Assembly: GCA_016182845.1 (NCBI GenBank)
Contig: JACPFT010000001.1
Location: 405,307-469,306, forward strand
Direction of reading: 5' to 3'
Source: Gammaproteobacteria bacterium
GTDB taxonomy: Bacteria > Pseudomonadota > Gammaproteobacteria > Enterobacterales > Permianibacteraceae
DNA length: 64,000 nt
Shown: positions 6,871 to 18,091 of the stretch, piece after piece
Layout: the number at the start of each line of letters is the position of its first letter
Position numbering within the stretch: position 1 is the stretch's first letter
Notes under the pieces: model-generated
Databases searched by the model: none
Seen by the model: the letters and a program-made list of their open reading frames with translations, nothing else
What the model was told of the DNA's origin: nothing
Position numbers and translations under genes: made by a program

Positions 6871-8055
6871 GTGGGGATGTCTGGGGAGGGATTCTGTACC
6901 GCGCCAATGCCGCTGGAGCGTCTGGTGGGCCTGCCTGCCGCCCTGGATGGCTCCTCGGGCCGCAACCGCGCGCCGGGACAGGCGCAGATCGCCGCAAACA
7001 CCGACTTGGCGGCCATTGAGACGTGGTTGCGGGAGTTCGTGGACTCGCCCCAGACGGAGCGCAGCTACCGCAAGGAGGCGGAGCGCCTATTGCTGTGGGC
7101 GATGTTGGAATGCGGCAAGCCCCTGTCCGGCCTGGCGCGGGAAGACATCCAGCGCTACCAGGACTTCTTGGCCTCCCCCACCCCGCGGGAGCGCTGGTGC
7201 GGCCCGCGCGCCCCCCGTTATTCGCCGAGGTGGCGGCCCTTCCAAGGGCCGCTGTCGGCAGCCAGCCAGGCTCAGGCCCTGACCATCCTCAATGGCCTGT
7301 TTTCCTACTTGGTCAACGCCGGCTACCTGCGGGGCAATCCCATGGGCTTAGTGAAGCGGCGCTTGCGCAACCGGGCTTCTGTGCGCACGCGCTCGCAGGG
7401 GCGCTTTCTGGAGCAGGAGCTGTGGCAGCGTGTCTGGCAGCACATCGTCCAGGCGTGTCCGCAAACCGGAAGGGAATGGGACCGACACGAGCGGATTCGT
7501 TACCTGTTCACCCTACTGTATATGCTGGGAGCGCGCGTGGCTGAATTGGCAACCCATACCATGGGGAGCCTGCAGGAAGTACGCGGCCGCTGGTGGTGGT
7601 TCGTGACGGGCAAGGGCGACAAGCCGGCCAAAGTGCCTGTCTCCACCGAGTGCCTGGCCGCGGTGGTTCGTTACCGGCAGTACCTGGGACTGCCTCCGTT
7701 GCCACGCCCGGACGACAGCATCGCGCTGGTGCCCAGTCAGAAAGGAACGCGCCCGATCTCGGCCAACATGGTCTACCGTTTGGTCAAGGCGACCTTTGCG
7801 GAAGTTGCGCAACAACTGGAGGTCAAGGATCCGCCAGCCGCGCACAAGCTTCGCCAAGCCTCGACGCACTGGATGCGCCACACGGCAGTGACGCACATGG
7901 CGGATGAAGGGCTGGAACTGCGTCTCCTCAACCGTACCGCGCGCCACGAAAAGCTGGAAACGACGATGATCTACCTGCACGCGGAAGACGAGCACTGGCA
8001 CGATAGCCTGATGCAACGCCGAATGCCTTCTTGGTCTGGGTCTGAGAATGACTGA
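6871..8055 (+). CDS. Tyrosine recombinase/integrase, TnpS-like
   Basis: The protein has 394 residues from GTG 6871; ATG 6877 or ATG 6907 are alternatives. Residues 40-150 form a SAM-like core-binding domain (TERSYRKEAERLLLW, LAREDIQRYQDFL). The catalytic domain has Arg in MLGARVAEL (about 220), then STHWMRHTAVTHMA and LNRTARHEKLETTMIYLHAE with the HxxR, His and the nucleophile Tyr. All five catalytic positions appear present. It is divergent from the KfrA-like gene with a core site in between. Most likely it resolves cointegrates or integrates the element. No Tn3-type TnpA is visible. Confidence 0.88.
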   Translation: MGMSGEGFCTAPMPLERLVGLPAALDGSSGRNRAPGQAQIAANTDLAAIETWLREFVDSPQTERSYRKEAERLLLWAMLECGKPLSGLAREDIQRYQDFLASPTPRERWCGPRAPRYSPRWRPFQGPLSAASQAQALTILNGLFSYLVNAGYLRGNPMGLVKRRLRNRASVRTRSQGRFLEQELWQRVWQHIVQACPQTGREWDRHERIRYLFTLLYMLGARVAELATHTMGSLQEVRGRWWWFVTGKGDKPAKVPVSTECLAAVVRYRQYLGLPPLPRPDDSIALVPSQKGTRPISANMVYRLVKATFAEVAQQLEVKDPPAAHKLRQASTHWMRHTAVTHMADEGLELRLLNRTARHEKLETTMIYLHAEDEHWHDSLMQRRMPSWSGSEND

Positions 8056-8114
8056 CCCAAGCACGCCGGCCTTGGATTTACGATGGCTTAGCGTCACGCC
8101 ATAGGAGCACACAC

Positions 8115-8132
8115 TTCCCGCTCCTGCGGGAA
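8115..8132. terminator. Short hairpin between convergent genes
   Basis: TTCCCGC and GCGGGAA form a perfect 7-bp stem with a 4-base loop, between the stop of the recombinase (+) and the stop of the antitoxin-like gene (-). There is no strong T-run, so it may be a weak bidirectional terminator. Confidence 0.35.
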
Positions 8133-8522
8133 TCAACGAGGCTCGCGGCGGTCGGCGCGTCTCAGGAGGAGTTTTCCGCTGGCGTCTTGGTCCACCAGGA
8201 GCGTGTCGCCAAGAGTCCAGTCGAGCTCTTCCATCAGGGCATCGGGTAGCGGGATCAAGGCATCGCCGCCAGCTGGCAGGACGGTTACTATATAGCGCTT
8301 TCCCGCCGCAATCGGCACCAGCTCGCCCACAGGTTTTCCCTTGCGCGTGATTTTCACGCGCCCCTGATGACGCCGAACCCAGCGCAAGAGCGAATGGCGC
8401 CCGGATGGGGGCGCACCAATGCCTATTGCACACGCTACGCCCGGCACTCGCACGGTGCCGATGTCGGCACGAGTCGCATACCGAGTCCATCGCATCGCCC
8501 AACGCGAAGGCCTGGGCGGCAT
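8133..8522 (-). CDS. Antitoxin-like protein: Phd-like segment plus AbrB/MazE-like segment
   Basis: The downstream 80 residues are clear: LLRWVRRHQGRVKITRKGKPVGELVP is of the Phd/YefM antitoxin type, and PLPDALMEELDWTLGDTLLV is of the AbrB/SpoVT type (short sheet that ends in GD.L.V). A homologue with the same two segments lies at 56611-57189. The first 40 residues before GRHSLL are Arg/Pro-rich and do not match that homologue, so the true start is uncertain or the 5' end is lost. No toxin gene is adjacent. The likely role is DNA binding or autorepression. Confidence 0.55.
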   Translation of the reverse strand: MPPRPSRWAMRWTRYATRADIGTVRVPGVACAIGIGAPPSGRHSLLRWVRRHQGRVKITRKGKPVGELVPIAAGKRYIVTVLPAGGDALIPLPDALMEELDWTLGDTLLVDQDASGKLLLRRADRREPR

Positions 8523-8680
8523 GCCCTAAACTTGAGAGGAGAAGGAACCGGCGGCGGGTGTCGTGCGTCGGCAAGTCGGCTTCGAGGGCGGGGATTTCGC
8601 GCTCGTTGTCGCCCTTCTTTCGCGCCGGTGCTTCCCTCACGGGGCGCTCCGGCAAGACGGTGTGTGCCCAGGGAGTTTCC

Positions 8681-9022
8681 ATGAAACAGATTATTGCCAT
8701 CATTAAACGGAACCTGTTGGGACGGGTCAGCGAGGCCCTGCACCAACTGCCCCACTTCCCCGGCTGTACGCAACTCGACGCCGAGGGGCAGAGCCGCGGG
8801 CGAGGGGCCGACGGCCACTATGTGGCGGCCGACAATGACTTCGATGCGCATCCGGCGACGGTACTGCTGATGGCCTGCCGGGACGAAGACTGCGAGGCTG
8901 TTGTCGACGCCATCCGCCGGGCCGCTCACACGGGGCTTCCCGGGGACGGCGTGATCTGGGTGTCGGACTTGGCGTATTCGGTGCGTATCGGGTCGGATAA
9001 GGCCGGCAATCAGGCGCTGTAA
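8681..9022 (+). CDS. PII-like (GlnB-family) protein linked to RND metal efflux
   Basis: The protein has 113 residues from ATG 8681, with AGGGAG upstream. The start KQIIAIIKRNLLGRVSEAL and the end GDGVIWVSDLAYSVRIGSDKAG follow the GlnB fold, including the B-loop-like TGLPGDG. The T-loop region is short and charged (SRGRGADGHYVAADND) and lacks the usual uridylylated Tyr context, so classic nitrogen control by GlnD is unlikely. Genes of this type often stand before CusA/CzcA-type efflux genes. It precedes the RND set, separated by one small gene. A sensor or regulator of the pump is inference. Confidence 0.8.
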   Translation: MKQIIAIIKRNLLGRVSEALHQLPHFPGCTQLDAEGQSRGRGADGHYVAADNDFDAHPATVLLMACRDEDCEAVVDAIRRAAHTGLPGDGVIWVSDLAYSVRIGSDKAGNQAL

Positions 9023-9178
9023 AGGGCGCGCTCCGGCAACCGCCGCCGGGCTCTGACCGCATGCGCTTGCCTCGTGTGCTCGGCCGGGTTGCCGTGCATC
9101 GGGAGAGCCGGGGTCGGTGGATTCCGTCGCAGGATCGTCTATGCTCAAGCGAGACACGTTCGGAGAGGGGGCGGCGCC

Positions 9179-9574
9179 ATGGCGTTTGCATGGACTCACC
9201 GGCGAGGCGGAACCGGCCGTTTGACGGCTCTCCTGGCCCTGTTGGTCTGGGCGTGGCTGGCCGCGTCCTGCCCCGTGGCCGCGCATCCCTTCGACTCCTT
9301 GTCCGCCGCCACCCAGCACCAGGAGCACGGCTCGGCTCCTACGGCGCACCTCGATGCGGCGTGCGGCCCGCAAATCCATGCCGCCGCCATCCCGGCTCGC
9401 GCCCCGCCCGAACCGGCCGCCGGTGCCGGGCATCCGGTTCCTCCGCTTCTCCCCGCCACCGCGCCAGAGGGTATGTCCCTTCCCCGTCCGGCGCCCTTCC
9501 TCGACACGCATTCGCCGCCCGTCGCGCGCGCCCGCCACGCCCCCTTGGGCGCGCAGGCGCCGCCCCTCGCCTAG
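9179..9574 (+). CDS. Small exported His/Pro-rich protein
   Basis: The frame opens further upstream, but ATG 9179 has GGAGAGGGGGC before it and begins a signal peptide (RRGG.., then LTALLALLVWAWLAASCPVAA). The mature part (about 100 residues) is rich in His, Pro and Ala (HPFDSLSAATQHQEHGSA) with one Cys. Short secreted proteins of this kind are common at the head of metal-efflux operons and may bind metal. I recognise no domain. Confidence 0.6.
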   Translation: MAFAWTHRRGGTGRLTALLALLVWAWLAASCPVAAHPFDSLSAATQHQEHGSAPTAHLDAACGPQIHAAAIPARAPPEPAAGAGHPVPPLLPATAPEGMSLPRPAPFLDTHSPPVARARHAPLGAQAPPLA

Positions 9575-9660
9575 GACAGTTCCGTCGTTATCGTTGAACG
9601 GCGGCCCGGCCCATGCCACCGGCCAGGCCTGTTGCTCGCGCTCGAACCGGAGTCTTGCCC

Positions 9661-10989
9661 ATGTCCGCCCCCGCCATCGCCAATCCCCGCCGTCGCGCGC
9701 TGCTTGCGACCGCGACAGCCGTTCTGATCTCGGCGCTCCCCGCCGCTGGCATCGCCGCCGGCGGGCTCACGCTCGAACAGGCCATGCAGGCCGCCCTGAC
9801 CGGCAACCAGGCGCTACGCGCGGCGCGCAGCGAGATCGAGGCGGCACGCGCGCGGCTCGGGCAGGCGGGTCTGCTACCCAACCCCCGGCTCGACGTCAGC
9901 GCGGAGTCCGACCGGTTGTTCGGCCACGAGGGAGAATATGCCTATGGCCTGGGTTTGAGCCAGGACATACCGGTCGCCGGACGGCTCGACCGCGAGAAGG
10001 ACGTGGCCGGCGTCGACCTGGCCCTCGCCGAAGCCGGCTGGCGGGAGGCCGAGCGCCAGTTGCTGGCACGGGTGGCGGGCGCGTTCTACGGCTTGGTCGT
10101 GCGCGAGCGGCAACTCGCCTTGCGCGACCGGCTGATCGCCCTGGCCGGCTCGCTCGTCGAGGCGGCACGCGCGCGCGCCGGGGAGGTCTCGGCGCTCGAT
10201 GCGAACGCGGCGGCCCTGGAACGGGAGCGCCTACGCCTGGAGCGCACGGCGTTGATGGCGGCGCGCGACGTGGCGCTCGCCGAGCTTGCGGCGGCAATGG
10301 GCCGGTCCGTGCGGGAGCTGCCGGCCGTGGACACGGCGCTGCCGCCGGTCGCTGCGCCGCCGCCTTTGGCGGCGCTGCTGGAGAGCGGCCTGCGGCGACG
10401 GCCCGATTTGCGGTCGGCGGCGCTGGGCGCCGATCGCGCCCGCGCCGAACGGCATCTGGCCGGCGCCACCGCCTGGGAAGACTGGAGCCTGTCCCTGGGC
10501 GTGCAGCAGGAGCGGCTGGTCGTCGACGGCGCGCCGCCGCAAGCCGCCGGCAGGCTGCTCATGCTCTCTCTGTCCATCCCCCTGCCCCTCTTCAACCGCA
10601 ATCGGGGCGCCATCGCGGCAGCCGTCGCCGACGAGGACGGCGCGCGCGCCCGGCTGGCCGCCCTGCGGCAAGCCTTCGAGAACGAGGTGGTCGGGCTGTA
10701 TGGGCAGGCGGAGCAACTGCGGACGGCGTTGGCGGAGTATGGCGCGAGCGGCCTGCCGCTGAGCCGGCAGAACACCGAACTCGCCCGGCTCGCCTACCGC
10801 CGCGGCGAGGCGGCGATGACCGAAGTCATCCAGGCGGAAAGGCAGGAGCGGGAGCTGCACGCGAGCCACCTGGAACTGCTGGAGCAATACCTGCAGGCGC
10901 GCGCGGCGCTCGATGCCGCGACCATGAGCTTCCCCGTGGGCGGGCCGCCCGCGGAGCCGTGGGCAACGCCGGACCAGGGAGGGCGCTGA
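9661..10989 (+). CDS. TolC-family outer-membrane efflux protein (CzcC/CusC type)
   Basis: The protein has 442 residues from ATG 9661, chosen because GGAG lies 8 bases upstream and a signal peptide starts there (RRRALLATATAVLISALPAAGIAAG); the frame is open 48 bases further up. Two outer-membrane-factor repeats follow: LTLEQAMQAALTGNQALRAA ... LLPNPRLDV in the first half and ESGLRRRPDLRSAAL ... SLSIPLPLFNRNRGAIAAA in the second. It forms the outer-membrane exit channel of the tripartite pump encoded with the next two genes. The adaptor gene starts one base after its stop. Confidence 0.9.
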   Translation: MSAPAIANPRRRALLATATAVLISALPAAGIAAGGLTLEQAMQAALTGNQALRAARSEIEAARARLGQAGLLPNPRLDVSAESDRLFGHEGEYAYGLGLSQDIPVAGRLDREKDVAGVDLALAEAGWREAERQLLARVAGAFYGLVVRERQLALRDRLIALAGSLVEAARARAGEVSALDANAAALERERLRLERTALMAARDVALAELAAAMGRSVRELPAVDTALPPVAAPPPLAALLESGLRRRPDLRSAALGADRARAERHLAGATAWEDWSLSLGVQQERLVVDGAPPQAAGRLLMLSLSIPLPLFNRNRGAIAAAVADEDGARARLAALRQAFENEVVGLYGQAEQLRTALAEYGASGLPLSRQNTELARLAYRRGEAAMTEVIQAERQERELHASHLELLEQYLQARAALDAATMSFPVGGPPAEPWATPDQGGR

Positions 10990-10990
10990 C

Positions 10991-11935
10991 ATGGACGGCT
11001 TGCGACTGTTGCTCCGGCTCAGCCTCGCGCTCTGGCTGAGCGCCCTGCCCCGGATCGCCTCCGCCCACGGCGAGGAACTGAAAGTCGGGGGCGCGGCCGC
11101 CGCCGGCCCCATCACGCTGAGCGCGGCCCAGTCCGAAGCCCTGGGCGTGAAGACCGCGGCGGCGGAGTTCCGCCCCGTCGCCGAACTCCTGCGCCTCAAC
11201 GCCACCGTCGCGCCCCTGCCGGACGCCGAGGCGGAGGTCACCTTGCGCATCAGCGGGCGCGTCGAAGCGGTCCTCGTCAATGTCGGCGACACGGTCCGCA
11301 AGGGCCAGCTCCTGGCCCAGGTGCAGTCCCGCGCCTTCGGCGATCCGCCGGTCACGGTTCCGGTGCGCGCGCCGCTGGCCGGCCTCATCGACCTGCGCCG
11401 CGCCGTGGTAGGACAGAGCGTCGAACCGGACAGCGTGCTGTTCCATGTCAGCGAGCGCAGCCGCATGCGCGTGGTCGGCCGGGCCTACGAGGAGGATCTG
11501 GGCAAGCTGCGGGAGGGCCAGCCGGCCCAGATCCGGCTGCTCGCCTACCCCGAGGCCGCGCTCGCCGGCACGGTGACGCTGATCGGGCCCAGCCTGGATC
11601 CGGACACCCGCACGGTCGAAGTCTGGGTGCTCGTCGACAACCGCGCGGGCCTGCTCAAGCCGAACCTGTTCGCCCGCGCGGCCGTCGAGCTCGGCCGGCG
11701 CGAGGCGGCCCTGACCGTGCCCAATGCCGCGGTGGTCGAGGCCGGGGGCATGTCGTTCGTGTTCGTGCGGGACGGCGACACGTTCCACCGCGCGGTGATC
11801 GCGACCGGCGCCCGGGACGAGGCCTACACCGAGATCACCGACGGCCTGGTGCCGGGCGACGAGGTCGTGATCGAGGGCGTGCGCGAACTCTACACGGTAT
11901 GGCTGGCCGGCGGTCAGACCGGCGCGGAGGACTAG
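10991..11935 (+). CDS. RND periplasmic adaptor (CzcB/CusB type)
   Basis: The protein has 314 residues with an N-terminal signal (LLLRLSLALWLSALPRIASA) followed by HGEE. The biotinyl-lipoyl halves are visible as VTLRISGRVEAVLVNVGDTVRKGQLLAQV and VRAPLAGLIDL. The beta-barrel part follows (GQPAQIRLLAYPEAALAGTVTLIGP, DTRTVEVWVLVDN) and then VVEAGGMSFVFVRDGDTFHRAVIATG. It bridges the inner-membrane pump and TolC. It is shorter than CusB of E. coli and has no N-terminal Met-rich metal-binding part. Confidence 0.9.
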   Translation: MDGLRLLLRLSLALWLSALPRIASAHGEELKVGGAAAAGPITLSAAQSEALGVKTAAAEFRPVAELLRLNATVAPLPDAEAEVTLRISGRVEAVLVNVGDTVRKGQLLAQVQSRAFGDPPVTVPVRAPLAGLIDLRRAVVGQSVEPDSVLFHVSERSRMRVVGRAYEEDLGKLREGQPAQIRLLAYPEAALAGTVTLIGPSLDPDTRTVEVWVLVDNRAGLLKPNLFARAAVELGRREAALTVPNAAVVEAGGMSFVFVRDGDTFHRAVIATGARDEAYTEITDGLVPGDEVVIEGVRELYTVWLAGGQTGAED

Positions 11936-11938
11936 GCC

Positions 11939-15111
<3,173 letters not shown>

Positions 15112-15115
<4 letters not shown>

Positions 15116-15537
15116 AACGCTACGTCATCGCCGCCTTGGCCGGCGTCCTGCTGGGGGCTGCGCCCGGCGCGGACAGGTCCGCCTTCGCCGCCGAGGCCGG
15201 CGTCACCATCCCGGCGACGTCCACCGCGATCTGGCAGGCCGTCGACACGCACCTGGGCGCGCTGCGGGCGCTGGTCGCCAAGAACGAGCTCGCCACCGTG
15301 CACGAACACGCCTTCGCCGTGCGCGATCTGGTGCGCGCCCTGCCCTCGCGTTCGCCCGGCCTTTCCGAGGAGGCGAAGGCCCAGGTCGCCGCCAACGTCC
15401 GCTTCGTGGACACCCTGTCGGCGCGGCTGGATGCGAGCGGCGATGCCAAGGACAAGCCCGGCACCGAGGCCAGTCTGCGCAAGCTGGAGGGCGTGCTGAA
15501 GCAGATCCGGGTGAAGTACCCCGAGGGTGCGAACTGA
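15112..15537 (+). CDS. Small exported helical protein, last gene of the first RND operon
   Basis: The protein has 141 residues from ATG 15112 (overlapping the pump stop as ATGA, with GGAG upstream). It has a signal peptide (YVIAALAGVLLGAAPGADRSAFAA). The rest is helical with regular hydrophobic spacing (AVDTHLGALRALVAKNELATVHEHAFAVRDL, VRFVDTLSARLDA). One conserved-looking HEHAF motif could bind metal. Translational coupling ties it to the pump. The function is unknown; a periplasmic accessory protein is likely. Confidence 0.75.
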
Positions 15538-15586
15538 CGCCCGGCGTCGGCGACCGCGCGCTGGAGCCGGCGCCAAGCGGGCCGGA

Positions 15587-16444
15587 TCAGGCGCGGCGAA
15601 ACGGCGCGCGCAACTGGCCCAGATAGTCCTTCGGATAGTCGCGCTCCTTGAGGCCGACCGCGGACTCGCCGAGCCTGTCGGCGCCGTCGTGGTAAGTACC
15701 GAGCAATCGGTCCCAAAGCAGCAGGAACTCGCCGAAATTCACCTGGGCGTCCTCGAATTCGCGCTTGTGGTGCCAGCGGTGCGACTCGGCGACGCCGAGG
15801 ACATGGCGCAACGCCCCGACGCGGTAGTCCAGGTTCGCGTGCTGGAAGGCGAGATGCACGGTCAGGATGCCGAGCCAGGCGGCGACCACCGCCGAGGGCG
15901 CGCCGGCCAAGGCCAGGGCCAGCAAGCCGGGGCCCGCCATCAGTACGGCGTGCAGCGGGTGGCGGCGCTCGCCGTTCAGCCAGTACAGGCGCTCGGCACT
16001 GTGGTGCGGCGCGTGCAGGCGCCACAGCCAAGCGCTCCGGTGGCTCGCGTAGTGCATCGCGTACAGGCCGAAGTCAACGACAAGGGCGGCGAGCAGCAGT
16101 TGCGCCCAGAGCGGCCATGCGCTCGGGAACACGCGATGCTCGGCCGGCACGAGGTCGCCCAAGCGGGTCAGCACGGTGGCCGCGAACTGGACCACCGAGA
16201 GATTCACCAAGGCATGCAGGATGTCGGTCCGGGTGTCGTCCTGTCCCTGCAGCCACGCGGCGCGGTAGGGCAGGCGGCGTTCCAGCAGCGCGACAATGAC
16301 CAGCGCCGCCGCCGCGACCAGCGGGGTCGTGGGCCAGTAGGGCATGCCGGCCTGCAGGGCGGCCAAGATCGCGGCGGCGCTGCCGCCGAATACGAGCGGG
16401 TAGCTGCCCCAACGGATCAGGGCATCGAGGGCTAGGCGGGGCAT
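15587..16444 (-). CDS. Sterol-desaturase/fatty-acid-hydroxylase family membrane protein
   Basis: The protein has 285 residues from ATG 16444 (the frame runs further up but without a Shine-Dalgarno or matching sequence). It has four to five membrane segments and the three His boxes of the di-iron family: HYASH, HAPHHS and HRWHH. The typical NFGEFLLLWDRLLGTYH follows the last box. These enzymes hydroxylate or desaturate lipids with O2. The substrate cannot be read from sequence. It is convergent with the RND operon and next to the AraC gene, which may control it. Confidence 0.88.
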   Translation of the reverse strand: MPRLALDALIRWGSYPLVFGGSAAAILAALQAGMPYWPTTPLVAAAALVIVALLERRLPYRAAWLQGQDDTRTDILHALVNLSVVQFAATVLTRLGDLVPAEHRVFPSAWPLWAQLLLAALVVDFGLYAMHYASHRSAWLWRLHAPHHSAERLYWLNGERRHPLHAVLMAGPGLLALALAGAPSAVVAAWLGILTVHLAFQHANLDYRVGALRHVLGVAESHRWHHKREFEDAQVNFGEFLLLWDRLLGTYHDGADRLGESAVGLKERDYPKDYLGQLRAPFRRA

Positions 16445-16571
16445 GGGCGTGTCTCCGGTACATAGGCATGTGCAGAACCGATCCGGTACGGATCGGCTCG
16501 GCGCCTCCTCGGCTTTCGGCACAGGATAGGCGGATGCCCCGCAGGCGGGCTTGAACGAAACGGTCGACTCG

Positions 16572-17321
16572 TCAGGTGCGCAGGCGCACCTCGGCCAAGG
16601 CCGAACTCGGGTCCAGCCCGAACAGGGCGCGGAAGGTGCGCGACAAATGGGCGGAATCGGAGAAGCCCGCGGCGTGCGCGGCCTCGGTGAGCCGTTCGCC
16701 GGCGGCGACGTGCTCCAGGGCGGCCAGCAGGCGCAGCCACTTGCTGTAACTGCGCAGCGCGAGGCCGGTCTGCTCGGCGAACCAGTGGGAGAAGCGGTCC
16801 GGCGACAGGGCCGCCTGCGCGGCGAGGGTCGCCCGATCCGGCCCGCCGGCGGCGGCGGCGCCTACCAGCGCGGCCATCACGCGCGCGAGCCGCGGATCGG
16901 GCGGCGGGGGCTCGGACAGGCCCAGGCAGGCGCGCAGGCACGCGCGCACGTCGCGCGCCGAGGCGGCCGAGCCGGCGAGGGAAGCGAGCAGCGGCGCCGG
17001 CTCGTCCAGATCGAGGGGACGGATCGGTCCGGCGGCGCGCAGGCCGAGGGCGCGCGCCTCGTCGACCAGGGGGTCGAGGTAGAGGGACAGGATCGAATCG
17101 GACTCGGCGAGACGATGCCGCACGCCGGCCGGGATCAGGACGGCACGGGAAGTCACCGTGCCGGACTCGCCGTCGACCCGCGCCGGCGCGCCCACGCCGA
17201 TGGCGATCTGGTGCGCGAGGTGGTGGTGCCAGTCGTGACGGCCGACCCGGCCGAGGAAGGCGCCGAGGCCGGGCAGAAGCCAGGCGGTGCCACCCCAGCG
17301 TACGACGATGTCCTTGTTCAT
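16572..17321 (-). CDS. AraC-family transcriptional regulator
   Basis: The protein has 249 residues from ATG 17321 (MNKDIVV). The first 110 residues look like a cupin-type sensor (HDWHHHLAHQIAIGVGAPARV, IPAGVRHRLAESDS). The C-terminal 100 residues have the two AraC helix-turn-helix units: LAAQAALSPDRFSHWFAEQTGL and LTEAAHAAGFSDSAHLSRTFRALFG. The His-rich patch near residue 30 (RHDWHHHLAH) is noteworthy beside metal genes. It may regulate the hydroxylase at 15587 or the divergent gene at 17492. Confidence 0.88.
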   Translation of the reverse strand: MNKDIVVRWGGTAWLLPGLGAFLGRVGRHDWHHHLAHQIAIGVGAPARVDGESGTVTSRAVLIPAGVRHRLAESDSILSLYLDPLVDEARALGLRAAGPIRPLDLDEPAPLLASLAGSAASARDVRACLRACLGLSEPPPPDPRLARVMAALVGAAAAGGPDRATLAAQAALSPDRFSHWFAEQTGLALRSYSKWLRLLAALEHVAAGERLTEAAHAAGFSDSAHLSRTFRALFGLDPSSALAEVRLRT

Positions 17322-17491
17322 GGCTGCGCTCGAAAAGGCTGTGCCGCCCGCCAAAACGGGAACCTGACGCAAGCCTGCCGCAGGGGGCGGCAAGAGGCAA
17401 GTCCTCGGCGATTGATTCGAACGGTGGGAAAGGCGCGCGATAAATGGGCCGTGTTTGCTTCTGCGCAAATCCGCCGCCATAATGCCTCGTT

Positions 17492-17863
17492 ATGACGCCC
17501 CTGCACCGTACCCTGTTGCTGCTCATCTCCCTGTGGTTGCCCTTGCAAGGCTACGCCGCGGCGGCGATGGCCGCCTGCCGCCATGCGTCCCCGGTGGCGG
17601 CCATGGTTCAGGTGCAAGGGCATGCTCACCACGCTTCGGCGATGCCTTCCGAACCTGCGGACCCTGCCGGCATGACGGGGAGCGCCTCCTGGAGCTGCGA
17701 TAACTGCCAGTTCTGCCACCTCTGTTCCGCCCAGGCGGTCGCCGCCGTTGCCGCCGGCCACATGGAGGCACCCGGCGGCCCCGTGCTGATCGCGCCGCTC
17801 CTGCGCGAGGCCGCGCCCCCACTGGAAGACCCCCGACGACCTCCCCGCTCCGCTCGCGCCTGA
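17492..17863 (+). CDS. Small exported Cys/His-rich protein (DUF2946-like)
   Basis: The protein has 123 residues with a signal peptide (TLLLLISLWLPLQGYAAAAMA). The mature part contains QGHAHHASAM and a Cys cluster WSCDNCQFCHLC, a likely metal site in the periplasm. Its organisation matches small DUF2946-type proteins found beside copper genes, but I am not sure of the family. It is divergent from the AraC gene and stands about 230 bases before the TolC/copper-oxidase operon. Confidence 0.65.
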   Translation: MTPLHRTLLLLISLWLPLQGYAAAAMAACRHASPVAAMVQVQGHAHHASAMPSEPADPAGMTGSASWSCDNCQFCHLCSAQAVAAVAAGHMEAPGGPVLIAPLLREAAPPLEDPRRPPRSARA

Positions 17864-18091
17864 TCCCTCCGGGAACGGGTGCGAGCGGCCCTAGGCTCGC
17901 CACCAGCCCGCACTCCCGGCCCGCTTGGTTTTGACCCGGCTTCGGCGAGCGTTTATGGCGTTCCTCCGCATGTCCATCCATCAGGTCCCCTTCGCTTGTA
18001 AGGGTGGGTCTGCATACGCGCGTCCGTTGCAGTCCGTTCGCCGGTCGGGTCTTTTTCAAGCTTGGCTTCCTTTCCGTCCAGAGGACTCACT

